Shown here: piece after piece, positions 25,884-35,012 of the stretch
Layout: every line of letters starts with the position of its first letter
How positions within the stretch are numbered: the first letter of the stretch is position 1
Assembly: GCF_902806315.1 (NCBI RefSeq)
Contig: NZ_CADCWD010000061.1
Span: 1-58,356 of the forward strand
DNA length: 58,356 nucleotides
Direction of reading: 5' to 3'
DNA from: an uncultured Sphingosinicella sp.
GTDB taxonomy: Bacteria; Pseudomonadota; Alphaproteobacteria; Sphingomonadales; Sphingomonadaceae
Position numbers and translations under genes: made by a program
The notes under the pieces: model-generated
Told to the model about the DNA's origin: nothing
Databases searched by the model: none
The model's input: only the letters and a program-made list of their open reading frames with translations

Positions 25884-26435
25884 ATGCTCGCATTCTGTAT
25901 CGCACTTGCGCTGCAAGCGGTTGCGCCGCCGCAGCCGAACACCACGTCCCAAGCGGCCACGGCTCCGCAGGGCACGATCTTGGTCGAGCGGGACACGCTC
26001 GTTCGCCTCATGGTTCTCAACGAGGTCAGCACGCGGCAAGCCAAGGCCGGTGACCGCTTCGTGCTGCGGGTCGACGAGCCCGTCACGATCGGCGGCACGA
26101 CTGTGATCCCGGTCGGCACCAAGGCTTGGGGCGAAGTCGTGGACGCGGAGAAAAGCGGTTCGATCGGGAAAGCCGGACGGATTGCGGCGCGTCTGCTCTT
26201 CATCGAAGCTTGGGGAGCTCAAATCCCGATCAGCGGCGACACGAAGACCAAGGGCGAGAAAGGCACCACCCAGGTGGGGTTCGGCGTGCTCGGCCTCGGC
26301 CCGTTGGGGCTGCTCGCCCCCGGCAACAACGCCCGGCTGAAGGCAGGCGAGATCTTCAGCGCCTACATCGAAACCGACATGCTGTTCGATCCCGCGACGT
26401 CCATGCTTCGACCAGCCGGCGAAGCGGCGAAGTGA
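25884..26435 (+). CDS. Secreted beta-rich hypothetical protein, paralogue A
   Basis: 183 residues with a signal peptide (about 1-15) and a mature domain built of strands: GDRFVLRVDEPV, TVIPVGTKAWGEVV, GKAGRIAARLLFIEAWG and KAGEIFSAYIETD. The order is shared with the next gene, so the two are tandem paralogues. The pattern (high value limits on a barrel-like protein with a variable insertion) suggests a small beta-barrel or SH3-like domain. Family not identified. It overlaps the next gene by GTGA. Confidence 0.7.
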   Translation: MLAFCIALALQAVAPPQPNTTSQAATAPQGTILVERDTLVRLMVLNEVSTRQAKAGDRFVLRVDEPVTIGGTTVIPVGTKAWGEVVDAEKSGSIGKAGRIAARLLFIEAWGAQIPISGDTKTKGEKGTTQVGFGVLGLGPLGLLAPGNNARLKAGEIFSAYIETDMLFDPATSMLRPAGEAAK

Positions 26436-26941
26436 GCATCGCCGCCCTGCTGCTGCTCGTGTCGGCTCCGACAGCCCAGGTCGGGACGCCGGCGGGTGGC
26501 GCCCGCAAGGCCGAGTTGGTCCTGCAAGCCGGCACCGCCGTGCGGCTGAAGACCGTCACGACGCTGCACAGCAAGACGAACCGTCAGGGTGAGCGCTTCG
26601 AGATGATCGTGGACGAAGATGTCCGGGTCGGCAGCCACATAGCGATCCCCCGGGGATCGCCCGCTTTTGGCGAGATCGCGAAGCAGACGGCGAAAGGCCC
26701 TTATGGAAAGGCGGGAGGGCTCGAGCTGCGCCTGCTCTACGCAAGTGTCGGCGACAGGCGCATTCGGCTGGACGGCGAGCAGGCGGAAAAAGGCGCCAGC
26801 AGCGAAGCCGCCGCAATCGTGACCGGGTTTGTTTCAGGTGCGATCGGGGCATTCATCTCCGGCAAGAGCGCCTCGGTTCCCGCAGGGACGATCCTGACCG
26901 GCTACGTCCACCGCGACTTGCCGCTACTCCCCTCTAAGTAG
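26432..26941 (+). CDS. Secreted beta-rich hypothetical protein, paralogue B
   Basis: 169 residues starting at a GTG that overlaps the previous stop codon. A short signal peptide is followed by GERFEMIVDEDV, HIAIPRGSPAFGEIA, GKAGGLELRLLYAS and PAGTILTGYVHRD, matching the preceding protein block by block. The region between blocks carries a Gly/Ala-rich hydrophobic stretch (IVTGFVSGAIGAFISG). Function unknown; probably made in fixed ratio with paralogue A. Confidence 0.7.
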   Translation: MSIAALLLLVSAPTAQVGTPAGGARKAELVLQAGTAVRLKTVTTLHSKTNRQGERFEMIVDEDVRVGSHIAIPRGSPAFGEIAKQTAKGPYGKAGGLELRLLYASVGDRRIRLDGEQAEKGASSEAAAIVTGFVSGAIGAFISGKSASVPAGTILTGYVHRDLPLLPSK

Positions 26942-27037
26942 GCGCTGCGACCTTTCGAAGCTTCGTGAGGAGGCTTGAGCGGGCGACATCGTCGAAAGGA
27001 GGTTCGAAAAGTGTGAGTGGCCCGGCGGAACTCATGT

Positions 27038-28537
27038 TCAGTGTCCGGTCCGGGTCAGAGCGGCGTTGATCTCGTATTTCGGATCTGCAGGTCCCGCGCA
27101 GCCACCCGGTCTTTGATAAACGCAAAACTGCTTGCGCCCTGGCCGACGATCCGAGCACTTCAGCAGTCGGTAGTCGCTTCCGATTTCCGGGGCGCGGCCT
27201 GGATGGCTCATCACCAGGTTGAAGCTGGAGCCCGCCTCCACCGCGCTTGTTTGCGCGAGTGGACCGAAGAAGCCGTAGATCGGCGTGTCTTGCCGGTAGT
27301 AGGTTCGAGCGGCTCCAAGCGGGAAATGAAGATCGTAGAGCGCCAGCGCGCAGACGCCCGGCACGGTGTTGGCAAAGCGCAATGTGTTGATCGTGGCATT
27401 GCTCGTCCAGAAGTCTCGATATGGGAGAGAGAGCCCGATCGCCGTGGACGTCACTGCCCAAATTGCGCAGGCAAGGACCGCTCTGATCCTCAGCCCGCTA
27501 ATCGAAGCGTTTCTCGCCAACCAGCGCACCGCTTCGCCGGTCCCAATGGCAGCCAGGAGCACGATCAACGCGGTTGAAAGAAGAACGAAGCGATATTCCT
27601 TGTGAGGGATGAGGGAGTGAGCGGCGATGTTCACGATCGCGACTGCAAGCAAAACGGGATATCGGCGGGCGCCCAGGAAACTGAGCAGCAGGATCGGGAG
27701 GATAGCCGCCTTCCATAGAGGAAGCAGCAGGGTCAAATACCATTGGGGCGGAGCGACACCGTAATGGGCGCTCTTGTTCTCGACGAGGTTCAGGCGGAAA
27801 TTCTCGAAGATCCACAGAAAGGGTGTTTGACCCATCGCCGCGTTCACGATGCCGTCCACGGCTAGGCCGGCGAGCCCCCCGACAATCAGTGGCGGAAGCG
27901 TCTCACGCAACCTGCCCCAGCACGTGATCAGCACCAGAACGAGCAAGGCGGGCGCAAGTTGGAAACGGACTACGAAGCAAAGCCCCAACAAGAGCCCGGC
28001 GATCAAGCAGTTGCGCCGGGTTAGCCGCTCAGACGGAAGCGTCAGCAGGTAAGCCGCGGGAAGGAAGAGCGCGAGGGACAGAGGTTCCGACATCGTTCGC
28101 GGTGCGAACTGGACGAGTTCGACCCACGTGGCCGCGACGAACCCGGCAACCAGCCCATGCAGCCGCGAGAGCCGGAGCCCGAAGGCGGCCGAATAAGCGA
28201 CCACGACTAGAGAAACCAGAACCACCAGTATCTTTGGCAGGATCAGGAAAAGTGAGCTTCCCGGGGCGAGGACATGACCCAGCGCCATCGGTGCTGCGAG
28301 GAGTACCGGGATCAGCCAGCTTCTGATGCCGGCCCGATATTCCCACGGAATGACCCATCGGTCGAACACGATGCCGTTGGCTGGCTCGATATATTGCCAG
28401 AGCTCGTCAGGATGATGGATCGATGCAAGAGATATGGTCGCCAGCCGGATGCATGCAGCCAGCAACAGGATCCCCAACAGGGGCGTCCATCGATGTTCGA
28501 GGATCCGCTTGAGGGGCGGGTCGGCAAGCTTCTCCAC
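27038..28537 (-). CDS. GT22-family mannosyltransferase-like membrane protein
   Basis: 499 residues with about ten membrane helices. The first luminal/periplasmic loop carries HHPDELWQYIEPA and a later loop carries PHKEYRFV; both are signatures of glycosyltransferase family 22 (Alg9/PIG-B type), which use dolichyl- or polyprenyl-phosphate mannose. A bacterial member would transfer a sugar to a lipid-linked or surface glycan. A soluble C-terminal domain of about 100 residues with several Cys follows. Base composition is slightly lower in GC than the neighbours. Donor and acceptor unknown. Confidence 0.75.
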   Translation of the reverse strand: MEKLADPPLKRILEHRWTPLLGILLLAACIRLATISLASIHHPDELWQYIEPANGIVFDRWVIPWEYRAGIRSWLIPVLLAAPMALGHVLAPGSSLFLILPKILVVLVSLVVVAYSAAFGLRLSRLHGLVAGFVAATWVELVQFAPRTMSEPLSLALFLPAAYLLTLPSERLTRRNCLIAGLLLGLCFVVRFQLAPALLVLVLITCWGRLRETLPPLIVGGLAGLAVDGIVNAAMGQTPFLWIFENFRLNLVENKSAHYGVAPPQWYLTLLLPLWKAAILPILLLSFLGARRYPVLLAVAIVNIAAHSLIPHKEYRFVLLSTALIVLLAAIGTGEAVRWLARNASISGLRIRAVLACAIWAVTSTAIGLSLPYRDFWTSNATINTLRFANTVPGVCALALYDLHFPLGAARTYYRQDTPIYGFFGPLAQTSAVEAGSSFNLVMSHPGRAPEIGSDYRLLKCSDRRPGRKQFCVYQRPGGCAGPADPKYEINAALTRTGH

Positions 28538-28581
28538 GCCGGCTTTCTACAACAGTCGTGTGGGAAGTCGATCCTGGCTCA

Positions 28582-29121
28582 TCAGCCCCGGCAATCCTCC
28601 ACCACGCGTGCGGGCTCCGGCCAGGCCGGGATCACCAGCATGGGCGCACCAGGCACTTCGACTGTGAAGCGGCCGCGGCTGAACGCCATCTGGTCGAGGA
28701 AGCGGTCGCTTGCGGCAAGCGCGGTATAGACGGACGGCGGCGGTCCGCTTTGCACCGAGAGCGGGAAGTTGCGCGCGCCGTGTGTGGTGCGAACCGTCAT
28801 CATGTTGCCCGTCGTGGCGCCCGGGCGCCAGAAGGAGACCTGGCGTTGAGCACGGTCGCAGCGGACGATGAAGTTGGCGACGCCGTTGCCGGAGCCGAAC
28901 ATCGCCTGGCTGATGTTGCCCTGCACATTGTAGGCCCAGCCGCCGGGTGTCAGCGGAACCTCCTGCCAATTGGCTGGGGGCGGCGGCGGAGGGGTGGGTC
29001 TGGGCCGCTGTACGGTTTGCGGCTGCTGCCTGGGCGGCGGTGGAGGCGCTTCGCGCTTTGGAACGCAGCCGACCAGGGCCGCCACTGATCCGACCACCAA
29101 AACCGCACGCAAAGATTTCAT
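28582..29121 (-). CDS. Pro-rich lipoprotein, hypothetical
   Basis: 179 residues with a lipoprotein signal (GSVAALVGC, Cys at about 19), a Pro/Gln-rich linker of about 35 residues and a C-terminal domain: WAYNVQGNISQAMFG, FIVRCDRAQRQVSFWRPG, FSRGRFTVEVPG and two Cys. ATG 29121 was taken from three nearby starts because it opens the signal. Family unknown; the layout is typical of sphingomonad envelope lipoproteins. Confidence 0.75.
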   Translation of the reverse strand: MKSLRAVLVVGSVAALVGCVPKREAPPPPPRQQPQTVQRPRPTPPPPPPANWQEVPLTPGGWAYNVQGNISQAMFGSGNGVANFIVRCDRAQRQVSFWRPGATTGNMMTVRTTHGARNFPLSVQSGPPPSVYTALAASDRFLDQMAFSRGRFTVEVPGAPMLVIPAWPEPARVVEDCRG

Positions 29122-29213
29122 CAACACGCTCCGCAACATCACAGCCTGTTCAACCGTGCCGCCGGGAATTCGATCCCGCTGGGCGGCGACTTGCCAGGTT
29201 CGAAAGTCCCGCG

Positions 29214-31430
29214 CTAGCGGCGGGCTGCCCTCGCCCTTTTTTCCGCCCGTGCCGCCTTTTGCTTGCCGTAGCGAGTGGTCCTGGTGCCCGGCTTGCCGCT
29301 GATGGCATTGCCGCGCGGCAGGGCGCGCTTCTCCGTGTCCGGAAGGCCGAGCTCGTCGGACTGGAGGCGGCGGATCTCGTCGCGAAGGCGGCCGGCTTCC
29401 TCGAATTCCAGGTCGGCGGCGGCCTTGCGCATGCGCTGCTCCAGATCCTCGACATAGGCGCGCAGATTGTGGCCGACGAGGTGGGGCCGCTCGTCGTCAC
29501 CGGTGTCGACCACCACGCCGTCGCGCTGCGAGACGTCGGCGAGGAGATCGGCGATGTCGCGCTTGATGGTCGTCGGCGTGATGCCGTGTGCCTCATTATA
29601 CTCGCGCTGCTTCTCGCGACGGCGGTTGGTTTCGTTGAGCGCCCGCTCCATCGAGCCGGTGACCCGGTCGGCATAGAGGATGACGCGGCCTTCGACGTTG
29701 CGGGCGGCGCGGCCGATCGTCTGGATGAGCGAGGTCTCGGAGCGCAGAAAGCCCTCCTTGTCCGCGTCGAGGATCGCGACGAGCCCGCATTCGGGAATGT
29801 CGAGACCTTCGCGCAGCAGGTTGATGCCCACCAACACGTCGTAGACACCGAGGCGCAAGTCTCGAATCAGCTCGATACGCTCCAACGTCTCAACGTCGGA
29901 GTGCATGTAGCGGACGCGAAGCCCCGCTTCGTGGAGGAACTCGGTGAGGTCCTCCGCCATGCGCTTGGTGAGCGTCGTAACGAGGGTGCGATATCCCTTC
30001 TGGGCTGTGATCTTCGCTTCGTGGATGAGGTCGTCAACCTGATCCTCCACCGGCTTGATCTCGACCGGCGGGTCGATGAGGCCGGTGGGGCGGATGACCT
30101 GCTCGGAAAAGACGCCGCCCGTTTGCTCCATCTCCCAGCCGCCTGGCGTCGCCGAGACGGCGACGGATTGCGGGCGCATGGCGTCCCATTCGTTGAAGCG
30201 CAGCGGCCGGTTGTCGATGCAGCTCGGCAGGCGAAAACCATATTCGGCGAGCGTAATCTTCCGTCGGTGGTCGCCTCGGGCCATCGCGCCGATCTGCGGC
30301 ACGGTCTGGTGGCTCTCGTCGATGAACAGCAGGGCGTTTTCCGGCAGATACTCGAAGAGCGTCGGCGGCGGCTCGCCCGGAAGGCGGCCGGTGAGGAAGC
30401 GGCTGTAATTTTCGATGCCGGCGCACGAGCCGGTCGCGGCGATCATCTCCAGGTCGAAATTGGTGCGCTGCTCCAGGCGCTGCGCCTCGAGAAGCTTCCC
30501 CTCGATGACCAGCTCCTTCAGCCGCTCGGAAAGCTCGTGGCGGATCGCCTCCATGGCCTGCTTCAACGTCGGGCCGGGCGTCACATAGTGGCTGTTCGCG
30601 TAGACCTTGATCGTCTCGAGCGAAGCGATCTTCTTGCCGGTCAGCGGGTCGAACTCGACGATCTCCTCGATCTCGTCGCCGAAGAAGTTGATGCGCCAGG
30701 CCGTGTCCTCATAGTGGGACGGGAAGATCTCCAGATTGTCGCCGCGGACGCGGAAATTGCCGCGGGCGAAGGCCTGGTCGTTGCGCTTGTATTGAAGGGC
30801 GACCAGCTTGCGGATGATCTCGCGCTGGTCCTGCGTCTCGCCCTTCTTGAGGCTGAAGACCATCGCCGAATAGGTCTCGACCGAGCCGATGCCGTAGAGG
30901 CAGGACACCGAGGCGACGATGATCACGTCGTCCCGCTCCAGCAGCGATCGGGTGGCCGAGTGGCGCATCCGATCGATCGCCTCGTTCACCGAGCTTTCCT
31001 TCTCGATGTAGGTGTCGGACCGCGGCACATAAGCCTCGGGCTGGTAGTAATCGTAATAGCTGACGAAATATTCGACCGCGTTGTCGGGGAAGAAGCTCTT
31101 GAACTCGCCGTAGAGCTGGGCCGCCAGGATCTTGTTGGGCGCGAGCACGAGCGCCGGCCGCTGAAGCTGCTCGATCACTTTGGCCATGGTGAAGGTCTTG
31201 CCCGAGCCGGTGACGCCGAGCAGCACCTGGGTCTGCTCGCCTTGCTGCATCTGATCCACGATCTCGGCGATCGCGGTCGGCTGGTCGCCCGCCGGCTGGT
31301 AGTCGGAAACGATGCGCAGGCTCTTGCCGCCCTCCGCCTTTTCCGGCCGCTGGGGACGGTGGGGTACGAAATCCTCGCCGGTTTCCGGCTCTGCAAGCCC
31401 GGTTCTGATCGCAATCGCCATCGCTTCCAT
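29214..31430 (-). CDS. uvrB: Excinuclease ABC subunit B
   Basis: 738-residue DNA damage-recognition helicase of nucleotide-excision repair. Walker [14 protein letters not shown], the beta-hairpin [13 protein letters not shown], Walker B-type DESHQTV, helicase motifs [11 protein letters not shown] and [21 protein letters not shown], and a C-terminal UVR motif (about 670-705) for UvrC contact. An N-terminal extension of about 35 residues precedes the usual start, and a Lys/Arg/Ala-rich tail follows the UVR motif. ATG 31430 or 31421 are both possible; longer frames cross the divergent lipoprotein gene. No SOS box seen upstream. Confidence 0.95.
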   Translation of the reverse strand: MEAMAIAIRTGLAEPETGEDFVPHRPQRPEKAEGGKSLRIVSDYQPAGDQPTAIAEIVDQMQQGEQTQVLLGVTGSGKTFTMAKVIEQLQRPALVLAPNKILAAQLYGEFKSFFPDNAVEYFVSYYDYYQPEAYVPRSDTYIEKESSVNEAIDRMRHSATRSLLERDDVIIVASVSCLYGIGSVETYSAMVFSLKKGETQDQREIIRKLVALQYKRNDQAFARGNFRVRGDNLEIFPSHYEDTAWRINFFGDEIEEIVEFDPLTGKKIASLETIKVYANSHYVTPGPTLKQAMEAIRHELSERLKELVIEGKLLEAQRLEQRTNFDLEMIAATGSCAGIENYSRFLTGRLPGEPPPTLFEYLPENALLFIDESHQTVPQIGAMARGDHRRKITLAEYGFRLPSCIDNRPLRFNEWDAMRPQSVAVSATPGGWEMEQTGGVFSEQVIRPTGLIDPPVEIKPVEDQVDDLIHEAKITAQKGYRTLVTTLTKRMAEDLTEFLHEAGLRVRYMHSDVETLERIELIRDLRLGVYDVLVGINLLREGLDIPECGLVAILDADKEGFLRSETSLIQTIGRAARNVEGRVILYADRVTGSMERALNETNRRREKQREYNEAHGITPTTIKRDIADLLADVSQRDGVVVDTGDDERPHLVGHNLRAYVEDLEQRMRKAAADLEFEEAGRLRDEIRRLQSDELGLPDTEKRALPRGNAISGKPGTRTTRYGKQKAARAEKRARAARR

Positions 31431-31485
31431 ATGGTCATTCCGCGCTCGCCCCGCTAGCTTCCGCGCAACAACGTAGGGGGATCCG

Positions 31486-32022
31486 ATGCGCAGCCTGGTC
31501 TTGCTTCCACTTCTCGTCCTGGCCGCCTGCTCCGGCGGCGGGGACGACGCAGCCGCCACGGCGAAAGCCAAGGCCGAAGCCACCAAGAATCTGAAGCTCG
31601 CGGCCGGCCAGTGGGAAACGGTCGCGGCGGTCACCAAGCTCACCAAGCAGGACCAGGGTGCGCCCGCCATCAACACGCCCGAAGGCACCAAGACGACCGG
31701 CAATCACTGCGTCACCCAGGCCGATGCCGACGCGAAGAAGCCGCCCGCCGGGCTGTTCGCCGGCGAGGGCTATGACTGCGAATATAGCAATTTCTACATG
31801 TCGGCAGGCACGCTCAACGCGCAGCTGACCTGCAAGCGCGAGGGCTTGGCCGGCGACATACGCATGACCGTGGACGGCAGCTACACCGCCGAAACGATCG
31901 AGGCGAACCAGAGCCTTTCGACGTTTCTTTCCGGAACGGGCGACGTGAACGTTCAGTCGAAGCTCACCGGCCGCCGCACCGGCGCCGCTTGCGCGCCGAC
32001 CGCCGAGGAGGCGAAGGCGTGA
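31486..32022 (+). CDS. DUF3617 lipoprotein, copy 1
   Basis: 178 residues: lipoprotein signal (LLVLAAC, Cys15), charged linker, then the DUF3617 pattern [47 protein letters not shown] and a C-terminal [12 protein letters not shown]. Proteins of the family bind to the envelope and have no established function. Divergent from uvrB, first of two tandem paralogues. Confidence 0.82.
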   Translation: MRSLVLLPLLVLAACSGGGDDAAATAKAKAEATKNLKLAAGQWETVAAVTKLTKQDQGAPAINTPEGTKTTGNHCVTQADADAKKPPAGLFAGEGYDCEYSNFYMSAGTLNAQLTCKREGLAGDIRMTVDGSYTAETIEANQSLSTFLSGTGDVNVQSKLTGRRTGAACAPTAEEAKA

Positions 32023-32042
32023 GGATCCAAGGAGACATACGA

Positions 32043-32579
32043 ATGCGAAATACCCTGCTGGCCGCGTCCCTCCTCTGCGTGCTTCCCGCTTGCGGATCAA
32101 AGGCCGGCGGCGACGGCAGCGAGTCCCGCAACATGAGCGCGGACGAAGTGGCCGAAGAGCTCAAGGAAATGAAGATCGAACCGGGCCAGTGGGAAGCAGT
32201 GAACGAAATCATCTCCGCGACCGCCCCGGGCGTTCCCGCGGATGCGCTGAAGAGCATGGTCGGGCAGAAGAGCACGGTCAGCAACTGCATCACGCCCGAG
32301 CAGGCGGCGAAGCCGAGCGCCAATTTCCTGGCGGCGCAGCGCAACAACAATTGCACCTATCAGGACTGGAAAATGGATAACGGCAAGATGACGGGCGTGA
32401 TGACCTGCTCGGGCGCCGGCATGCCCGGTCAGGTGATCATGAACATGAGCGGCAACTACAGCTCCACGGCATACGATCTCGACATGGACATGAATACGAG
32501 CGGCCTTCCCGGCGGCATGACCATGAACATCAAGGCGAAGACGACGGGGCGCCGGACTGGGGATTGTACGCGGACCTGA
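32043..32579 (+). CDS. DUF3617 lipoprotein, copy 2
   Basis: 178 residues with the same architecture as its neighbour: lipoprotein signal (VLPAC), EPGQWEAVNEIISAT, NCITPEQAAKPS, NCTYQDWKMDNGKMTGVMTC, and the end TTGRRTGDC. Starts 21 bp after copy 1, so co-transcribed. Sequence identity outside the motifs looks low, which indicates an old duplication. Confidence 0.82.
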   Translation: MRNTLLAASLLCVLPACGSKAGGDGSESRNMSADEVAEELKEMKIEPGQWEAVNEIISATAPGVPADALKSMVGQKSTVSNCITPEQAAKPSANFLAAQRNNNCTYQDWKMDNGKMTGVMTCSGAGMPGQVIMNMSGNYSSTAYDLDMDMNTSGLPGGMTMNIKAKTTGRRTGDCTRT

Positions 32580-32722
32580 GCCTTGCTCCGCAGGTGCAAG
32601 CTTGGGCAAGGATCAGGCAACCGGCCGTGAACTGCGACTTGCAAGCAGACGCTCGTCCATTTCCTTAAGGATACGAGCCGACGGCAACGATTGCTCCGAC
32701 GCTGGAGAAGGAGTCCTAGGGT

Positions 32723-33031
32723 ATGCAGAAGGTATCCTTTAAACAGCTCCGCGTGGGTGCCCTGTTCAAGTTTGGCTTTATCTCGAACGTCGCGATCTGG
32801 TCGGTGATAAGCTCGATTTTCGGCATCGCAGCCATGTTGGGATTCAACACCGTCCGATTGAAAGGCGCGCCAGTATATGGCGTTCCTGGACTCCTCCTGT
32901 CACTCCTGTTCGGAGTGATCTGCGTCACTTTAGGCACGCTCCTCTTTGTCGGCGGTGCAAAAATCGCCAGCATGTTCAGCGAGCGCCTATCTAGCATCAC
33001 CATCGACGCTTCGCCTGAAGACGACCGCTAG
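32723..33031 (+). CDS. Small membrane protein (102 aa)
   Basis: 102 residues with two predicted membrane helices (about 18-42 and 52-78) and a charged C-terminus (SPEDDR). Codon use has more A/T third positions than neighbouring genes, which may mean recent acquisition. GGAGAAGGAGT lies upstream of the ATG. No family recognised. The 143-bp gap before it holds no recognised element. Confidence 0.65.
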   Translation: MQKVSFKQLRVGALFKFGFISNVAIWSVISSIFGIAAMLGFNTVRLKGAPVYGVPGLLLSLLFGVICVTLGTLLFVGGAKIASMFSERLSSITIDASPEDDR

Positions 33032-33035
33032 CATA

Positions 33036-34202
33036 TTAGGGTTGCCGCCGGGGAGCATCGGTTGAAGCCGTCGTAACGGGCGGGACGAAGAACGGGCGGC
33101 CGACTTCGGTTGCGATGAAATGGTCGGGAGCAATCCCGCGCTGGCGCTTCAGGCGGGCAAGCTGCTGGGGCGGGTCGTTGATTGGTTCGAAGGTCAGCTG
33201 GAAGGTGCCCCAGTGGACGCCTAGGGCCTGCGTCGGCTTGAGCGCCTCGAAGATGCGCACCGCTTCTTCGGGGTTGATGTGGTTGGTCTTCATGAAGTCG
33301 CGCGGCTCGTAGGCGCCGATCGGGAGGATGGCGAGGCGATACGGCCCGCGCGCGGCCGCCTCGCGCGCCCAGGAGCCGTCGCCCCAACCGGTGTCGCCGG
33401 CGAAGAAGATCTTGCCCGCCGGCGTGTCGACCGAGAAAGCGGACCAGAGCGCGCGGTTGCGATCTGTACCCCAGCGCGAGCCCCAATGATGGTTGCGCTC
33501 GATATTGACGCGGACGCCGGGCCGGAGCGGAAGCGACTGGCCCCAGTCGAGAGCCCTCGCTCCTACACCCGCCCCGCGCAGGATCGTGTCGTTGCCCAGG
33601 CTGGTGACGATGACCGGCCGGTCGCGCTCCCACAGCCGCTTCAGCGTCGGCAGGTCCATATGGTCGTAATGATTGTGGCTGATGAGGACGAGGTCGATCT
33701 TGGGCAGATCCTGGAGGCGGATGCCCGGCGCCCGCACCCGCTTTGGGCCGACGAAGGAGAAGGGCGAAGCACGCTCCGACCAGATCGGATCGGTGAGAAT
33801 GTTGAGCCCGCCAGCCTGGACGAGCACGGTCGCGTGGCCGATCCAGGTGACAGCCATCAGATTGGGATCGACGCTGTCAACGCAGCGGCGCCAATTCTCG
33901 ACGACCGCGCCCTTGAGCCGCGGACAGAGGGTGGCCTCGGCGGGAGGATAGCCGGCCTTGACCGGCACCTGGCTCGGCCACTCGGCGCGTCCGCCCGAGA
34001 GAAAGCGCGTCAGGAAGCCTCCTGGGCTGCCGCGATACGCCGGAAACCCCGGATTGAAGAAGCGCTTGCCGTCGAAATGGTCGCTGCGCGGGCCTTCATA
34101 ATAGATGCGGTCGAGGAATGGCGGCACGAGCGTCGGCGCGAGGCAGAGCGCGATCAGGGCGAACAGGATTACCGTGCCGATGCGCTTGAGCAGGGTTCGC
34201 AT
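33036..34202 (-). CDS. MBL-fold hydrolase, NAPE-PLD-like
   Basis: 388 residues: an N-terminal membrane anchor or signal (about 8-28) and a metallo-beta-lactamase fold of the NAPE-PLD/UlaG type. Zinc motif ISHNHYDHMD, preceded by WIGHATVLVQ and ILTDPIWSERASP, followed by FAGDTGW and GVHWGTF. Members hydrolyse N-acyl-phosphatidylethanolamine or act on lipids; substrate here unknown. It converges with the small membrane-protein gene at 4 bp distance. Confidence 0.88.
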   Translation of the reverse strand: MRTLLKRIGTVILFALIALCLAPTLVPPFLDRIYYEGPRSDHFDGKRFFNPGFPAYRGSPGGFLTRFLSGGRAEWPSQVPVKAGYPPAEATLCPRLKGAVVENWRRCVDSVDPNLMAVTWIGHATVLVQAGGLNILTDPIWSERASPFSFVGPKRVRAPGIRLQDLPKIDLVLISHNHYDHMDLPTLKRLWERDRPVIVTSLGNDTILRGAGVGARALDWGQSLPLRPGVRVNIERNHHWGSRWGTDRNRALWSAFSVDTPAGKIFFAGDTGWGDGSWAREAAARGPYRLAILPIGAYEPRDFMKTNHINPEEAVRIFEALKPTQALGVHWGTFQLTFEPINDPPQQLARLKRQRGIAPDHFIATEVGRPFFVPPVTTASTDAPRRQP

Positions 34203-34275
34203 GGCCTCGCCTCCTGAAGGATGTTGATCCCCGCGGCAAGTTGGAGAAACCTGAAGCTGTTCGGGAGGTGAAGCG

Positions 34276-34542
34276 ATGATTGGTTGGCTGATCGGTGCGG
34301 CGGCGGTGATCGGGGCCGCAGCGCTTTTCCAATATTCGCGGCGGCGGCGCGACTTCGATTTTGGTGGGCGACGCTATAGTCGGCATGGCGACGGCGGCTT
34401 CACTTTTGCCGATGGCGGCGCGATCGACGACGCGCGGGAGCGGGCGGAGGTGGAGGCGCATTGGAACGACACCTACTCATCTTCGGACGCGGGCGGCGAC
34501 GGCGGAGATGGCGGAGGTGACGGCGGAGGCGGAGGAGATTGA
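34276..34542 (+). CDS. Small membrane-anchored Gly/Asp-rich protein
   Basis: 88 residues: an N-terminal membrane helix (about 3-20), a basic RRRR stop, a middle part with FDFGGRRYSRHGDGG, and a Gly/Asp-only tail (last 16 residues). GGGAGG is upstream of the ATG. Similar TM-plus-glycine-tail proteins are common in alphaproteobacteria; no function is known. Confidence 0.65.
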   Translation: MIGWLIGAAAVIGAAALFQYSRRRRDFDFGGRRYSRHGDGGFTFADGGAIDDARERAEVEAHWNDTYSSSDAGGDGGDGGGDGGGGGD

Positions 34543-34551
34543 CGCCGCTGT

Positions 34552-34989
34552 TCAGCGGGCGATCTGGAAACCCGCAGGAGCGCCCTGCTCCGCATGATCG
34601 GCATGGTATTTGTCGAGCACCAGGCTGACTTTGCCGGGCGCGGCGGCGCCGCAATCGAGCGAATAGGAATCCACCAGCGAACCGTAGGCGCCGACGCCCG
34701 CGGAAGCCCTGGCGCCGACGCCGGGCGCGCGGCCGTCCGAGCAGCGCAGCCGCGCGAGATAGGCGCGTTCGCCCTCCGGGCCGCCGACGCGGATCGGATT
34801 TTCGAGCGTGCCGAGCGGGTGGGCGCTGGCTTCGGCGATCGCCTGCGCGATGGCGGCGTCGCTATTGCCGGAGCCGATCCCCTCGACGAGGTCGCGTGGC
34901 GCGGGCGATTCCACGCGCGGCGGCTGCTGGGCGGTGGCGGCCGCGGAAGCGGTGAGAGCGGCGGCGAGGATGAGGAAGCGGTACGTCAT
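34552..34989 (-). CDS. Secreted hypothetical protein (145 aa)
   Basis: 145 residues with a signal peptide (cut after SAAATA, about 20), and a mature part containing NPIRVGGPEGERAYLARLRC and YSLDCGAAAPGKVSLVLDKYH, which suggests a disulfide. ATG 34989 is preferred; the longer frame runs antisense-like through dnaE2. Lies 23 bp downstream of dnaE2 on the same strand. Family not identified. Confidence 0.7.
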   Translation of the reverse strand: MTYRFLILAAALTASAAATAQQPPRVESPAPRDLVEGIGSGNSDAAIAQAIAEASAHPLGTLENPIRVGGPEGERAYLARLRCSDGRAPGVGARASAGVGAYGSLVDSYSLDCGAAAPGKVSLVLDKYHADHAEQGAPAGFQIAR

Positions 34990-35012
34990 GGGGCGAGTCT
35001 CTAGCCGACGGG

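Noticed and set aside
28947-31457. 836-codon plus-strand open frame
   Set aside because: Exact antisense of uvrB, whose motifs are unambiguous.
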